Under the pieces are notes generated by a model. That model searched no databases. It saw nothing but the letters and a program-made list of their open reading frames with translations, and was not told the origin of the DNA. The translations under genes and the position numbers were made by a program. Shown here in pieces: positions 45,646-57,241 of a DNA stretch of 64,000 nt. Origin of the DNA: Morinoia aosen (Eukaryota > Arthropoda > Malacostraca > Amphipoda > Talitridae); the NCBI GenBank assembly GCA_030386875.1, contig CM059576.1, positions 62,433,581 through 62,497,580 on the forward strand, read 5' to 3'. How positions within the stretch are numbered: position 1 is the first letter of the stretch; every line of letters starts with the position of its first letter.

Positions 45646-45919
45646 AAGGGGCGTTTACATTAGGGGACATTTCGGCCGAGAGGCGCGGCACGTGTATACA
45701 AGGCTCGCTGCCGAGGCTCATATTTGTGTGTGTGTGTGTATGTACGAAGTTCCCTATTTGCGGTAGTTGAGAGGCTCTTGAGTGGCGCGCTTCACGAATT
45801 AGATCATAGCGAAAAGGGAACTTCGTATACACACACTCACAAAATATGAGCACCAGTGGTGAGCCTCGTAAAGACGTGTCGCGCCTCACGGCCGAAATTT
45901 CCCCTAGTGTAAACGGCCC
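45646..45919. mobile_element. Foldback MITE, about 274 bp
   Basis: Arms starting aggggcgtttacattagggg and, inverted, agggccgtttacactagggg pair for almost the whole length, through cgaggctc, catattttgtg and acgaagttccc, around a loop near 45755-45815. A short tg-repeat sits in one arm. Flanks ctaa and ttaa may be a degenerate TTAA target duplication. There is no coding capacity. Confidence 0.85.
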
Positions 45920-46269
45920 TTAACGGTCAGTACCCATAATGTGCTACTGGAGCAGTGGCCTTGCGCCGTTGATCTGTCGTCGAAATTACGTTTATGGGAG
46001 CCCTGAGTGGTTAATGGTTATCCTCCGCCCGTAGTGGTTCCTGCGCCTGACACCTATTTCGACAGTTTAAAAATTTTAAACAAGTTTCAACCTAACTAAA
46101 AAATGTCATACGAGGACTATTTAGTCTCTTTCAAAACATTAACGTGTTCAATTAACCAAAAGCCGCGTTAAGCTAAAATTTTAAATTATTTTAAATAGCC
46201 CTGCTAACCACTAAGTTTCTTTTTCGGTGTTGAGGGGCGACATAATGAAATCAATATTTGAAGCTTATC

Positions 46270-47245
46270 GTGTGTCAGGCCACACAGGGGTTGTCGAGCC
46301 TTTTGTGTTAGTTACCCATAATCCCAAGTATTTTCTTTCTGTGTCCAGCTCCCTGAACGCCGACTTGTCTGTTTCTCTGCGCTGATGTTGCGTCTGTACA
46401 TTTACTTTAGTTAGCCCTTAAATATCATTTATATTACATGTCAATATTCCAATGTTTCTTTGATTACCTAGCTAAATAAGACTAATATTTTTAAATGCAA
46501 TTTTGAGTGTTGTACCTTGATATGCAGTAGCTCATGTCTGTACGCGTTATTTTTGCAACCGAAAATAAATCACTACCTTTGTTAAAATATATCGGTGTAT
46601 GTAATAGGGACTTCGAAGAGATTCAGCAACAAACAAGTCACACCCTGAGGTCAAAAGAGTTTCCTTTCTCCTTATTGGCACAGGCTTTAGTCTCATACGA
46701 CACCTCGCCTAATAAGGGGTTTAAGGAGCCACCTCGGAACGACGAACTATTTTGCATAGTTTGTCGATCAGGAAGACGCTGTCGCAGTTCGGCACTAACA
46801 AAGTTCACTTCTGTTGCCCTAACGGTCTCATACGGCGCAGAGTTGCTCGTCTTCCTAACGGTACCGCCGTAGTTCGGCACAAAACGGAATTAACCTCTTT
46901 TGCCCTAGCGGACTGAATACGGCGTAGGCGGTACCCACACACCTCTAGCGGTGCCACCGTAGTTCGGCACAAAACAGAAATAACTTCTGTAGCCCTAGCG
47001 GACTGAATACGGCGCAGGTGGTACCCACACAAACCTCACACGACGGTACCGCCGTAGTTCGGCACTAACAGAATTTACTCCTGTTGCCCTAGCTGACTGA
47101 TAAGGGCGTAGGCGGTACCCACACGAACCTCAGGAAGGGCAGCTGCGAAGAAAAGCTAGCGCCCCGGAAGAAGGTAGCTGCACAGAAGACAGCCCCTTTT
47201 TCCACGAACCTTTACGTCGACCGCACGACGGTTTCGACATTGTGT
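46270..47245 (-). repeat. Hairpin-unit composite repeat, copy 2 (inverted)
   Basis: The reverse complement of 10030-10927 over its whole length, but with four subunits instead of three. Shared words include acgccgacttgtctgtttct, tggtttgccttagtttgccc-type text (here agttagcccttaaatatc), ggtaccgccgtagttcggca and tcgaccgcacgacgg. Subunit boundaries carry gtgtgggtacc repeats. The second copy shows that the unit is a dispersed element whose core varies in copy number. Outer limits are taken from where similarity ends. Confidence 0.8.
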
Positions 47246-48395
47246 CTTTGAACTTTTATTGTTTTCCGCTGAGCACAAAAGCCATTAAGCAAAATGTGTT
47301 GTAGGAATTCCTCACACTCTATAATACTCTACATTACACACACATTTATAACGTGGGTATTATGACATCCATATTTGTTCATCAATCATGGATCATAAGC
47401 TCAAGAAATTGTAAAGACCAAAATAATCTGCGTTTTCGTTTAAAATAAACTGTATTTCTGATTTTCGTAAGGCTTCGGTGCAAAGTATTTTTTTCTAATC
47501 CCAAATTCGGACTACGTGATGAGAAATAAAAGTCTACTGTCAAAAAATTCCATGCTGGAAATGCCGTCATAGCAATTGGATTTCGATCATACTGAACATA
47601 GAAGTCCTAAATTGATAGAAAAACCGTAAGAGGTAGGCACTAGGCGTGTCTGGGGGTAAATATTTACATTAGGAGATAATAAAAATATATTATCTTGGAT
47701 ATTTCACTCCGTACAAGAAAACTAAAAGCTTATAAATACTGTTGATACCACAGAAGTATATCACGGAGGCGGTTTACAATAAGGTAGAAAAAAGAAAAGT
47801 TATGAAACATTCTACTAAACGAACACCGTATTAACGACTTTCGGGTAACACATAGCGTAACACGCACGTCAGAGAAAATAAGCAAGCATGCACACAGAAA
47901 TGTAATCAAAATGACGTTCTTATGAAGAACATGCTATCAAACATATGCCATCCATTGTATGCAATGATTTCGAGAAAAAAATCGAAGTATATTTGTCCCA
48001 AGATTTCCGCTTTTGAGACTAAAATACGCCAAACCCCGTTTGTATGCCATAAAGTAATGAAGATTGGCCGAAATTTATATTTTCTATCAAACACGTTGCA
48101 CACAACGAACCAATGGAGACGTGGGCATTAGTCTTGGAACATGGATGAATCCGCAGTGCAATTCGAACAAATTTCACATGCCCGAGGAAAGGAACGCTAT
48201 TAAATAAACATAAACAGTAGATTTCCAGGAGCAGCTATCGGAAACATTACATTTTGATCACAGTTGATACGTTCATCAAAAAAACCACCATAAAATATTC
48301 CTCAAAGTTCTCCAGAATAGAACGCAAGACAAAAATGGTATTATTATTTATGGAATTTCACTCCACACCACGCCACGGAGGCGTTGGATTAGATA
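47246..48395. other. Unassigned sequence, nothing recognised
   Basis: Overlapping short frames on both strands near 47906-48131 have no motif. A patch of AT-rich DNA. Confidence 0.4.
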
Positions 48396-48399
48396 AATT

Positions 48400-48640
48400 A
48401 TTTTAAACCACTTTAACCAAAAAAAAAAAACGAGATAACACTTGAAAAAGAAGTAATAGGTGCTAAAAAAGCAGGAGAGCAGTGAACCGAAGAAGGATTA
48501 ACCTAAATAAATAAGAATCAAGAAATAAACTTCAAAAGCCTTCATAACTCTCGGCTCGAAGCTTCACATATTCCCCTAAGAAGCGCCATGTCCTACAGAT
48601 ACAACCGTAGTATCTGCTTGAAGGGAAAATTCGCAAGATA
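48400..48640 (+). repeat. Dispersed repeat family 1, copy a (diverged)
   Basis: It shares cacttgaaaaagaagtaata, ggtgctaaaaaagcaggaga, gcagtgaaccgaagaa and the ending of gggagcgccat-type text with copies at 51280, 51691, 58224, 58460 and 61490. The 5' half is missing or diverged. Confidence 0.65.
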
Positions 48641-49479
48641 ATCGAGTCCACAGGACAACTCAAATTTTTCGCCACTTCTAAGTACGGCGTGGTGGTTGAA
48701 ACATTCACGCATCCCGAAAACAAGAGTTTGACCGCTGAAGAGGAAACGTTTAGGTGCAGCTAGAGTGTTCCTTAGCTGGAAATGAGAATAAGAAATTGAA
48801 GTAAAAGACGTAATGACCTATGAAGAGTAATACGTCAAGTTATTGACACACAAGGACACCAATGTGTGCAGGTACGTGAAACATGGCTACACCACATCAC
48901 CGTCGGCCCAACGCAACGTGATTACTTGAATCAACGTTTTGAAAATTTGCTAGTAAACACCACGCAAATCATACGCTGTATTATTGATAATAGCAGGGAT
49001 ATCTGGTAGAAACAAAAATCCTCATGCACGAGAGCCAAATCATTGACCTCAATTATGATATTCTCTGGTGTATCACATCTACGCTACTCGAGTATCGTTC
49101 TCTAATATTAAATTTGATATTAGTTTTAAGCCAACAATTTCATTCATGCATTTATTTCTTGCAGCGATGTAATATATTCTGGAAAAATATTCGTACACTT
49201 AACAAATATCACTACATGTTAAAGCATTGTGCTATTTAAAGAAATGTTATTCCTGGGTAATGATCATGGGTCGCAGTACCCAAACATGGGACTTATAATG
49301 GAACAAAGTACACAGAAATGAATCAATCATCAGTAGCACGGATCGTTAAAATATATCTTAATGTTATCCTTCACAGCACAAGTATTCTTGCGAGAAGAAG
49401 GTTGAACGCCACATTTATAATCCTCTGTCATTTTCTCACAACTGTTGTGCAATGTCTTGCTTAGCAGTAATGTTCCTTG
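48641..49479. other. Unassigned sequence, nothing recognised
   Basis: AT-rich, with no repeat or coding signal noticed. Confidence 0.4.
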
Positions 49480-49701
49480 CAAAAATTTTTTCCTGAAACA
49501 GGGAATGATTACACAACTCGCATATGAACTAACTCAACCTCGGTGAGTTTGCTGGCTTGGTGTTGTATAACGTTTTTTACGAGCAGAGCAATAGTCACAT
49601 AACTAACATCTTAATAAAAGCTTCGCCATGTTCACCAGCTTGGTGCTTTTAAAATTGCCTTTACGTGCTGAGGAATAGTCTCATAACTCACATCCAGAAA
49701 T
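49480..49701 (-). pseudogene. Decayed zinc-finger units beyond the stop
   Basis: Downstream of the TAG at 49702 the minus strand still shows finger text, such as FICELCNHSLFQEK and HQAGEHGEA, in broken frames. About three units. The array was once longer, and the present stop truncates it. Confidence 0.7.
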
Positions 49702-51030
49702 CTAGCATTCACCATGTTTGTTGGCTTGGTGTCGTTTTATGCAGGATTCACGTGCAGAGGAATGATAACATATCTCACACTTGAACAGCTGTCTTTTGCC
49801 ATGTTTGCTAACTTGGTGTTTTTTCAAATAATCTTTACGACCAGAGGAATAATCACATAACTCGCATCCGAACAGCTGACGTTCACCATGCTTGCGGAAT
49901 TGATGTATATTAAAGCTATTTTCATAAAGAGAGAAATAGTCACATAAATCACATATGAACAACTGACGTACGCCATGTTTGCTAGCTTGGTGGATATTAT
50001 AATTGCGTTTATGAGCAGAAGAATAGTCGCAAAACTCGCACTTGAACCTAAACAGCGTACCTTCACCATGTTCACTTGCTTGGTGAATTTTAAAATCGCT
50101 TTTATGAACAGAGGAATAATCGCATAACTCACACTTGAACAGTTGACCTTTGCCATGTTTGTAAGATTGGTGTATTTTCAAATTTCCTTGATAAGCAGAG
50201 GAATAGTCACATAGCTCACACTCAAACAACTGACCATTACCATGTTTACTAGCTTGGTGTTTTACAAAATGGCCTTCACAAGCAAAGGAATAGTCACAAA
50301 ACTCACTCTCGAAAAGTTGACTTTTGCCATGTTCACTAGCATGGTTTGGTTTCTTGCGCTCGCCATTATATGAATGTTTCAAATTGGCTTCATTAGCTAC
50401 AGAAGGGTTGCAAATATCACACTTGAACACCTCACTACCTGCCAGTGCACTTTCTTTAAATGTTACTAAATTAAGCTTGGTGACGATAGGAGAGTCATAG
50501 AATTTGCATGCCACGAGTTCTTTCGCCTCAAGTTTTTCATTGTGATTTTTCTTCATCATTTTCACTCCCAGATATTGGTAATGACTTGATTGACTATTGA
50601 CCCAGTTCTCGATATCATGCTCCACCACTACATGCTCTTTCAAAGCACTCATGCACATAGTGGAGTAATCACACAGCTTACACTCGTAGTAAAATCCCAA
50701 TTTATGCCCGACACGGAGGTGCAGTTTCAAAAGGTCCCTCCTACTAATAGAATAATCACAATGTTCACACAGTAAGGGCTGTGTCACGAGTCCGTCAGGA
50801 GGTGTTGCCTCGACGCCGCTGCCGCTTCCCCACACATCGGATGGTAGCGAGTCAGAGCCCACTTGAGATGCTTCAGCTGGTCTCTGACGAACAGCCCTTG
50901 TGTTGCGCGCACCACAGCTGCCCTCCCTCAAGCAGTCCTCTACTTCTGCATGCCCTAAACGTGCTTCAGTGGTACTATTGTCAACTTCTCGCTTGAAGGT
51001 GATTGAATGAAAGCCTGGATCTGAATTGGC
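49702..51030 (-). CDS. C2H2 zinc-finger protein, finger exon
   Basis: After acceptor ttttctttcacag the frame is open from 51030 (ANSDPGFHSITFKREVDN) for 33 codons before the TTG at 50929-50931, then continues without a break to TAG at 49702. It encodes eleven C2H2 units spaced C-x2-C-x12-H-x4-H, of the CELCDYSS...HQASKHG type. Units 1, 2 and 6-11 keep all four ligands. Units 3-5 have lost a ligand or are misaligned. Eight intact tandem fingers imply a nuclear DNA-binding protein. FKRE is a Psi-Lys-x-Glu word that could be SUMO-modified. The start exon is at 55977-56088, but its phase (1) does not fit this exon (0), so a linking exon is still missing. A dead paralogue lies at 31.3-39.4 kb. Confidence 0.85.
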   Translation of the reverse strand, partial: ANSDPGFHSITFKREVDNSTTEARLGHAEVEDCLREGSCGARNTRAVRQRPAEASQVGSDSLPSDVWGSGSGVEATPPDGLVTQPLLCEHCDYSISRRDLLKLHLRVGHKLGFYYECKLCDYSTMCMSALKEHVVVEHDIENWVNSQSSHYQYLGVKMMKKNHNEKLEAKELVACKFYDSPIVTKLNLVTFKESALAGSEVFKCDICNPSVANEANLKHSYNGERKKPNHASEHGKSQLFESEFCDYSFACEGHFVKHQASKHGNGQLFECELCDYSSAYQGNLKIHQSYKHGKGQLFKCELCDYSSVHKSDFKIHQASEHGEGTLFRFKCEFCDYSSAHKRNYNIHQASKHGVRQLFICDLCDYFSLYENSFNIHQFRKHGERQLFGCELCDYSSGRKDYLKKHQVSKHGKRQLFKCEICYHSSARESCIKRHQANKHGEC

Positions 51031-51230
51031 CTGTGAAAGAAAACTACTTTTAATTACATAAAACTGTCCAAGATTTGTGAAAATAATGTCATTATATTGA
51101 GGTAACAGCTAAAACTAACTATTTGTGGAAACCATGAATTTCTGCAGCATAATAAAATTGAGCCTCTGTGCTAATTTTATCTTGATGGAATATTTCTAGT
51201 TTTGGACAAAAAATACCCTAACATTAAATA

Positions 51231-51232
<2 letters not shown>
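51031..51232 (-). other. Intron upstream of the finger exon, start
   Basis: Minus-strand intron sequence that ends in the acceptor ttttctttcacag at 51031. Nothing else recognised. Confidence 0.4.

Positions 51233-51279
<47 letters not shown>
51233..51279. repeat. (ATT)n microsatellite
   Basis: About 15 uninterrupted ATT units lead directly into dispersed repeat copy b. Confidence 0.95.
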
Positions 51280-51284
<5 letters not shown>

Positions 51285-51627
51285 AGAAAGTTTTAGCCTC
51301 CCTTAACCACGACAAAGATGTTCCAAGAGAGGAAGGAGGAAGCCACCATTTAGCATGGAGTTGAGGGAACGGGGAATCTATGCACAAAGTGCACAGAAAC
51401 AGTAAGCTAAGAAACAAGTTCATGAAACAAGAAAAAGTTGAAGAAGAAAGTAGTAGGTGCTGAAAAACAGGACAGCAGTGAACCGAAAAAAGATGGCCCG
51501 TAACAAAACAAAAACCTATTCCATTTCAACAAAAAGGAAGCCTACATAACCTTTAGCTCGGGCCCTCACATAGTCCCCCTGGGAGCGCTAATTCCCATAG
51601 ATACAATACCTGTATCCCCCTGAGGGG
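51280..51627 (+). repeat. Dispersed repeat family 1, copy b
   Basis: A full-length-looking copy. Key words: tagcctcccttaaccacgac, atttagcatggagttgaggg, gaagaaagtagtaggtgctg, gcagtgaaccgaaaaaagat and cgctaattcccatagataca. It ends in cccctgaggggc. No Pol III box or coding frame was found. Confidence 0.85.
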
Positions 51628-51690
51628 CACATTAAATACAATGCAAGAAAATAAAATAATGACAGCAAAGGTGCAGCAATAAAAGGTTAG

Positions 51691-52045
51691 ATTACATTTT
51701 TAGTTAGTTTGAGCCTCTCTATCCGCAACAAAGGCAATCCGAAGAGAGGATGGAAGAAGGAACCATTTAGTATGGAATTAAGGTAACGCGGAATCTATGC
51801 AGAAAGGGCATAGAAACTGTAAGAAGCGAAAGAAGTTCATAAAACAAGATCAAAGTTGAAGAAGAAAGTAGTAGAGGTTGAAAAAACGGGAGAGCAGTGA
51901 ACCGAAAAAAGATGGCTCTTAACATAACAAAAGCATTTCATTTTAACAAAAACAAGGCCTACCTAACTCATCTCGGGCCCTCACATTGTCCCCCAGGGAG
52001 CGCTAATTCCCATAGATCCAAGATTTGTATCCCCCTGAGGGGTCC
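51691..52045 (+). repeat. Dispersed repeat family 1, copy c
   Basis: It starts ggttagattacatttttagt and follows copy b through gagcctctctatccgcaaca, aagaaagtagtagaggttga and gggagcgctaattcccatag to cctgaggggtc. It lies 63 bp after copy b, so the two may be a local pair. Confidence 0.85.
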
Positions 52046-53154
52046 CGCAATAAAAGCACATTTATTCAAGACGCTTCTTTCAAATTTCAGCGCAGAACAA
52101 AAAACTAATGAACATTCAATGTTTCATAAGCTCTAACACTTGTATCAAGAATTAGACGTAAAAGAACACTCCAAAAAATCTACAAACTTATTTATTAGTG
52201 AATAACATTCATTTGATACATCGGATTAGAAATTTTATAAAAAAAAGATGGACTAACTTGAGTATTCTTCTTATATTGCCGTGCAACTACAATTGTATGG
52301 TAAATTCTCTTCGAATAAACAGTGTGGCTGTAAGAAGTTTTACTTCAGCAAAATAAATCAAAATTGTCAATTCAGTGGTTACACACACACAGCAATGAAA
52401 ACAAAGGAAAAATAAACATATGCAAATCAAGAAGCTGATTCCATCACCAAGTCATAAGGTTTTAAGGAAGGGACACATAGACATTTTTCATGCAAAATTC
52501 AACAACTAATGGCAGAAGTTAAAAAGCAAAAGAAAATTATAAGGCCGCCCCCCAACTGATGCGATTTGCCTCAATCGTCAGTGAGTTAGGTAACACAATG
52601 CTATTCCTACGGTACTACAAATGAACCGAGCAATTTTGCAAGGCGTCGCACCAATAGAATTTTATCAGTGGGCGGGCGGCTTTAGGGATATTAAATTATC
52701 ATTGGTTTAAACAAATTTAGACGCATCATTAAACTCAACTACTGGACCACAAAGCAGGCATGAAAGGGCTCCATGACATTTGAGGTACAAGAAGCGAAGA
52801 ATGGCCTCTAGTCATATAAAGAAAAACTATAGCTCTTTTAATATTATAAGTGGTTAGAGAACATGATTGAAAGAGCAAACAATTAGTAATTATAAATTAC
52901 TTAATTACTGCAGAATGAAAGGCAATCACATTATCACTAGCAAAATAATTCTTAAAAATATAACCAAATATATTATGACCAACTAGGCAAACAAAGAATA
53001 AATCTTGATGTAATGCAAAGAAAACTAAAAAAAAATAACTTGGGAAATGAAATTTTTTGAAACAGGATGTGAAATTCCTCAGTAACCATTGAAATTGAGG
53101 TTTAAAAATAAATTCAACGAATATAATAAGAAATGCTTGAAATCATTCAAATGG
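52046..53154. other. Unassigned intronic sequence
   Basis: Lies within the presumed finger-gene intron. No repeat or coding was recognised in the part read. Confidence 0.35.
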
Positions 53155-53465
53155 GTTGAATTGGAGTGAAATGAAATCCACCGAGTGAAATATTTTGACA
53201 ATTGTTTCAAAAATTCTCGAGAGAATGAGGGGCAACAGTAGCAATAATGTGATATGCATCACAATGGAGGCAATAATAGACTTAATTTGAACTTAGACTT
53301 AATTTGAATAGACTTAATATGACTTATGGTTGAATTGGAGTGAAATGAAATCCACTGAGTGAAATATTTTGACAATTGTTTCAAAAATTCTCAAGAGAAT
53401 GAGAGGCAACAGTAGCAATAATGTGATACGCAATACAATGGAGGCAATAATAGACCTAACACAAA
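53155..53465. repeat. Tandem duplication, 177-bp offset
   Basis: gaattggagtgaaatgaaat and the next 120 bp (to gcaataatagac) occur at 53159 and again at 53335, with a few differences. A local duplication inside the finger-gene intron. Confidence 0.85.
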
Positions 53466-54019
53466 CTAAATTCAAATTTTGTGAGGGATGATCTGAAGTG
53501 CTCCATGTAACCCTGGTCTCCTGACGGCTACTCATGGTCCAAGAAGGCTAGCATTTCCCAATTTAGGGAAATTGACAAAATTTCAAAGTAATTCAACTAG
53601 TAAGAAAATATTTTGAGCTAAATGACAAAATTAGGAAAGTTAATTGCAATCATGCAACTATGTTTTTAGATTCCAGAAGCCTTGCACATTTAATTTGCTA
53701 TTGATTTCCACTTGGTTTAAACCTTCATGGTTTGTGTGCTATATTTAATGATTTTTTACTTAACTTGAGCAAGTTTTTTCATAACACATTTGCTGATAAG
53801 TTCAAGCAAAAACTTAATTGATATTTTCTCAGATTTTTTGACCGTTTTATTTTGTGTTAAAGGTTTGTCTCGCTTAGCATACATTTTTTAAGTTCCGGCT
53901 TATGCAGAAAAAAACGTGCAAAAGGAATGTCATTGTTTTCACAGGGTACTGACCATATTTACTCTTGAAAACTTTTCACTAAACTGCTTGAACTTTAGGA
54001 GACAAAGGGTTTAAATGCA
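53466..54019. other. Unassigned intronic sequence
   Basis: AT-rich, nothing recognised. Confidence 0.35.
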
Positions 54020-54430
54020 CCAAAGCAATCAAAAAGAAAGCAAGCCACATTCTAGTAGCACTAAGGAGAGAGGATGCAACCATCTAAAAGCATTCAGAAG
54101 AAGAGGAAGAAACCAAAAATAAACTTCCAAAAGAAAAGTAAGCAACCAATTTGAAGTATTCATGAGGTGAGTTAGCAACCAATTAGATGCATTGAAAAGG
54201 TGAGTTAGAAACCAACAAGAGGAGAGCAATTAACCAATTTGAAGCATTCAATACAAGAGTAAGCAACCAATCAAAATCCTTCAAGAGGAGCATAAGCAAC
54301 TAATTAAAAGCACATCAAAAGAAGAGTAAGCAACCATTTGAAAGCATTTTAGAGGAGCATAAGCAACTAATTGGAAGCTTTCATGAGAGTAAGCAATCAA
54401 TTGGAAGCATTCAAGAAGAAAGTTAACACC
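54020..54430. repeat. Degenerate 35-45-bp tandem repeat
   Basis: About ten irregular units built from gtaagcaaccaatttgaag, gcattcaagaggag and their variants. The Leu/Trp-rich minus frame through it is a repeat artefact. Confidence 0.75.
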
Positions 54431-55976
54431 AAATAAAGCACCTGGGGTTCCTGATGCCAGTGGATGGGTTCATCCTTCGCAGTAACATACTCCACCTCAG
54501 CAATAGGGTATCACTTTTGATGTTAATTGATTCTAGGTAACTCCCAGAATTTGATTCCCCAACTGCCAGTGAAACGAGCTTAATAATAGTAATTTCATCA
54601 TTTATTACTTATCAAGTAATAATTCGTCTGGTGATATGCAAAGAAATTACGTATCATTTATAATGCTGAACAATTTTTAGTTTATCCTAAGACAGGAAGA
54701 ATTAGAACAATTTTGTAGGATTGAAGCGATGGAACAGAAATTTAGTAACCCTTACTTCTGCAATGGGTAAACTAAACAAGGTTGCACAACTAAATTATCA
54801 ACATCTAGTAACTTTAAGAATCTAAATAAACAGTATAATTTCTTAGCAGACCAGCAAATTTAAATTACAATAAGAATTAAGAAATGAAATCTTTAGAATA
54901 AATAGCTCTTGCAATTCACACAAAACTGGCTAATCCATTAAAAATTTGCATCAAGATCAGTATATTGCATATCACAATTTTTTCTTATGACATCATGTAA
55001 TTAAAAAAAATTCAGTCTCATAATGGAGCTTCACTCTGAATCCTTCCTCAGCACAACTCCATGTAACAATGAAGTCCTTACATTCAACTGAGCATCATGG
55101 CACCTTTTGGGTCCTGATTTTAGAGTTCTTGATATTACATACTATGAATGTAGGAATATAATAATTAAAGAAATGCAAAGAATCACCCTCATATGATATC
55201 CAATATTACACTTTTTGAAAGCCTTTCAAACACACAAAATATTACCCTCATAATAAGTTCCATCAGATTACTAGAGTATCAGTAAGATAAAGCTTACTCC
55301 TTGAGTAATACTTGCTAAATTCAATGGTGTAAATACCAAGGTTGCAGATACTGAAAATTGTGCCACAAAAACAATAAATATGGCACTTGACTGACCAACA
55401 TAGAAAAGAAATACACAAGCAGTGCTGCACTTTCAATTATTCACACATTATCTCCAGAAATGGCAGTGTACACCAAAATTTATCCAAAATGACTGCACAA
55501 ACACTGACCAATAAGCTACAAAGATGAGGAGAACCAACAGACATCTGCATTTGCACATAGTGTTGTTACCCCTTAATTTAAAATGTGGGACTTTCAACTT
55601 TGCCAAGCTACAAAAATGAACTAAACCAATGTACTTTAATTGAAGCTTCTCCAGACCTTGTTTATAATTCTACACTAGATGACTACAAAAATTCAATTTG
55701 ACTCAAAATTGACTACAAAGCTCACCTTAAAATCATAATTGATGAGGCATAGTTTAATAGCAATTTCTTTTTTCTGCACAATATTTGGGACATAACATTC
55801 CATGCTTTGCCTTCAGTTATATCATACACTTCAAAAGACAAAATAAAACGTCTTGTTTTTGAACCATTAAAAATAGTTCCTATCAGAAAAACACATTAGT
55901 GAATTTTCAGGCTACATAAGCTTTGTTTACCATCGTAAAACACTTGTCTCCCACCCTGACTAGAATCAAGTCTCAC
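54431..55976. other. Unassigned intronic sequence
   Basis: No convincing repeat or exon was found. A search for the missing linking exon of the finger gene gave only weak donor/acceptor pairs (for example a 48-nt segment at about 55726-55773) that break the reading frame. Confidence 0.35.
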
Positions 55977-56113
55977 CTTGTGCAATGTCCTCTGCTGCAA
56001 CTTCCTGCTTGATGAACTCAGGCCTGCAACACTGCCTCTCCACTTCAGCGTCTGTCAACTGCTGCACTCTAACCACTACATGCTCCATGATGGATGCTCA
56101 GGTACCTGAGCAA
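55977..56113 (-). CDS. Start-codon exon of the zinc-finger gene
   Basis: Minus strand. An acceptor-like gtccattgctcag precedes a short untranslated piece, then ATG at 56088-56086. The frame reads MEHVVVRVQQLTDAEVERQC and then FIKQEVAAEDIAQ, ending at the consensus donor CAAG|gtgaga (55977/55976) after 37 codons and one base. The style is that of the N-terminus of an insect zinc-finger protein, and IKQE repeats the Psi-Lys-x-Glu form seen in the finger exon. The acceptor suggests a further upstream non-coding exon. Linkage to 49702-51030 is inferred from order, strand and motif style. The phases do not match without another exon. Confidence 0.6.
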
Positions 56114-57236
56114 TGGACAATGGGATGCTTGTTTACTTTCATGCTTGAGAAAACTAAAACCACAGACTGCTATCAATGAAGCAAGAAAATACTAAAAACA
56201 TTGACAATATTCTTCCTTCACTGTCTAAAAATAAAGGGGCCGAACATTTGAGCAAATCATTAGCATACATCAAACAAGACACAATTTAAATTTTGAATAT
56301 TTTGAAATAAGTAATTCAAATGATTTCCATGTATTATAGGATACAATTGAAACCTTTTGATATGAAGAATAAAAGGGTATAACTTTTTTATTGATAATCA
56401 AAGTTTTTTTTACATCTTTTTTTAATTAAATGATGCACTTACCATTAAATGCTTAGAGTTTTTCCATATAGTGGTCATATAACTATAATTTAATAATAAA
56501 TGAAACTTTTGATAGGATTTTCCATAAAGAATCTGTACTGAATATTTAACAGCATTGTTACTTTTATATACCAGCTTCTGTATCACAAGTTATAGAAGTT
56601 ACTCTCTTCCTTGCGATCTCCCATTAAATTAATAGAAATAAGGTAGATGTGTTCATTAAAATTTAGTTTCCAAATGTTGTAATGGGGTGTTCATCTGCTC
56701 TCCAAACCCATGTTTAGGAATAGGAAGGCACAATCCAGCTGTTCCCCAAACCCATGCTTTACTTTGTTACAGAAAAAAAATTATAATTGCATATTAGCAG
56801 CCACTGAACTTGAATTTGGAGAGAAAAATTGTACTGCATGTTACTTCATAGTGGCATCAACCTGCAAGAGTAAGAATAGTAGACAGGTTATAGGGTCCAC
56901 ATAAAAGAAAGTATATGTTGATTGAAGTATTTATAACTGACAAAGAATATTGCTTATGTTGATTTCTACTCATTGCCAAACTGCATACTGCCAGTATTAT
57001 CATTGATGGGCTATTATTAATTGTGAAGGCAGACTAACAGTAAGATCTCCAGTGAAGAGCTAAAGCAGAGAGACACCAGAGCCCTCACTCAGAGCTCTGC
57101 CATGTCAGCCCCACCAAACCCAGAAGCAAAAGGGCACAGCCCACATCTTGGGTTGGGGAAGCTCTTCCAAGAGCCTGAGTAACAGGGATAACCCCCCACT
57201 TGGAGGTGCTACTCCCATACTTGTTCTAGTCAAGCC
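56114..57236. other. Unassigned sequence upstream of the start-codon exon
   Basis: AT-rich. The 64-aa + frame at 56710-56904 has no motif. A G/C-richer stretch near 57060-57230 (with cagccccaccaaacccag) is unexplained. Confidence 0.35.
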
Positions 57237-57241
57237 TATTA

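Noticed and set aside
46534..47032. Open frames in the hairpin-unit repeat
   Set aside because: Repeated peptide text only mirrors the tandem subunits, on both strands.
55726..55773. Candidate linking exon of the finger gene
   Set aside because: 48 nt with good edges, but the needed phase gives an early TAA.
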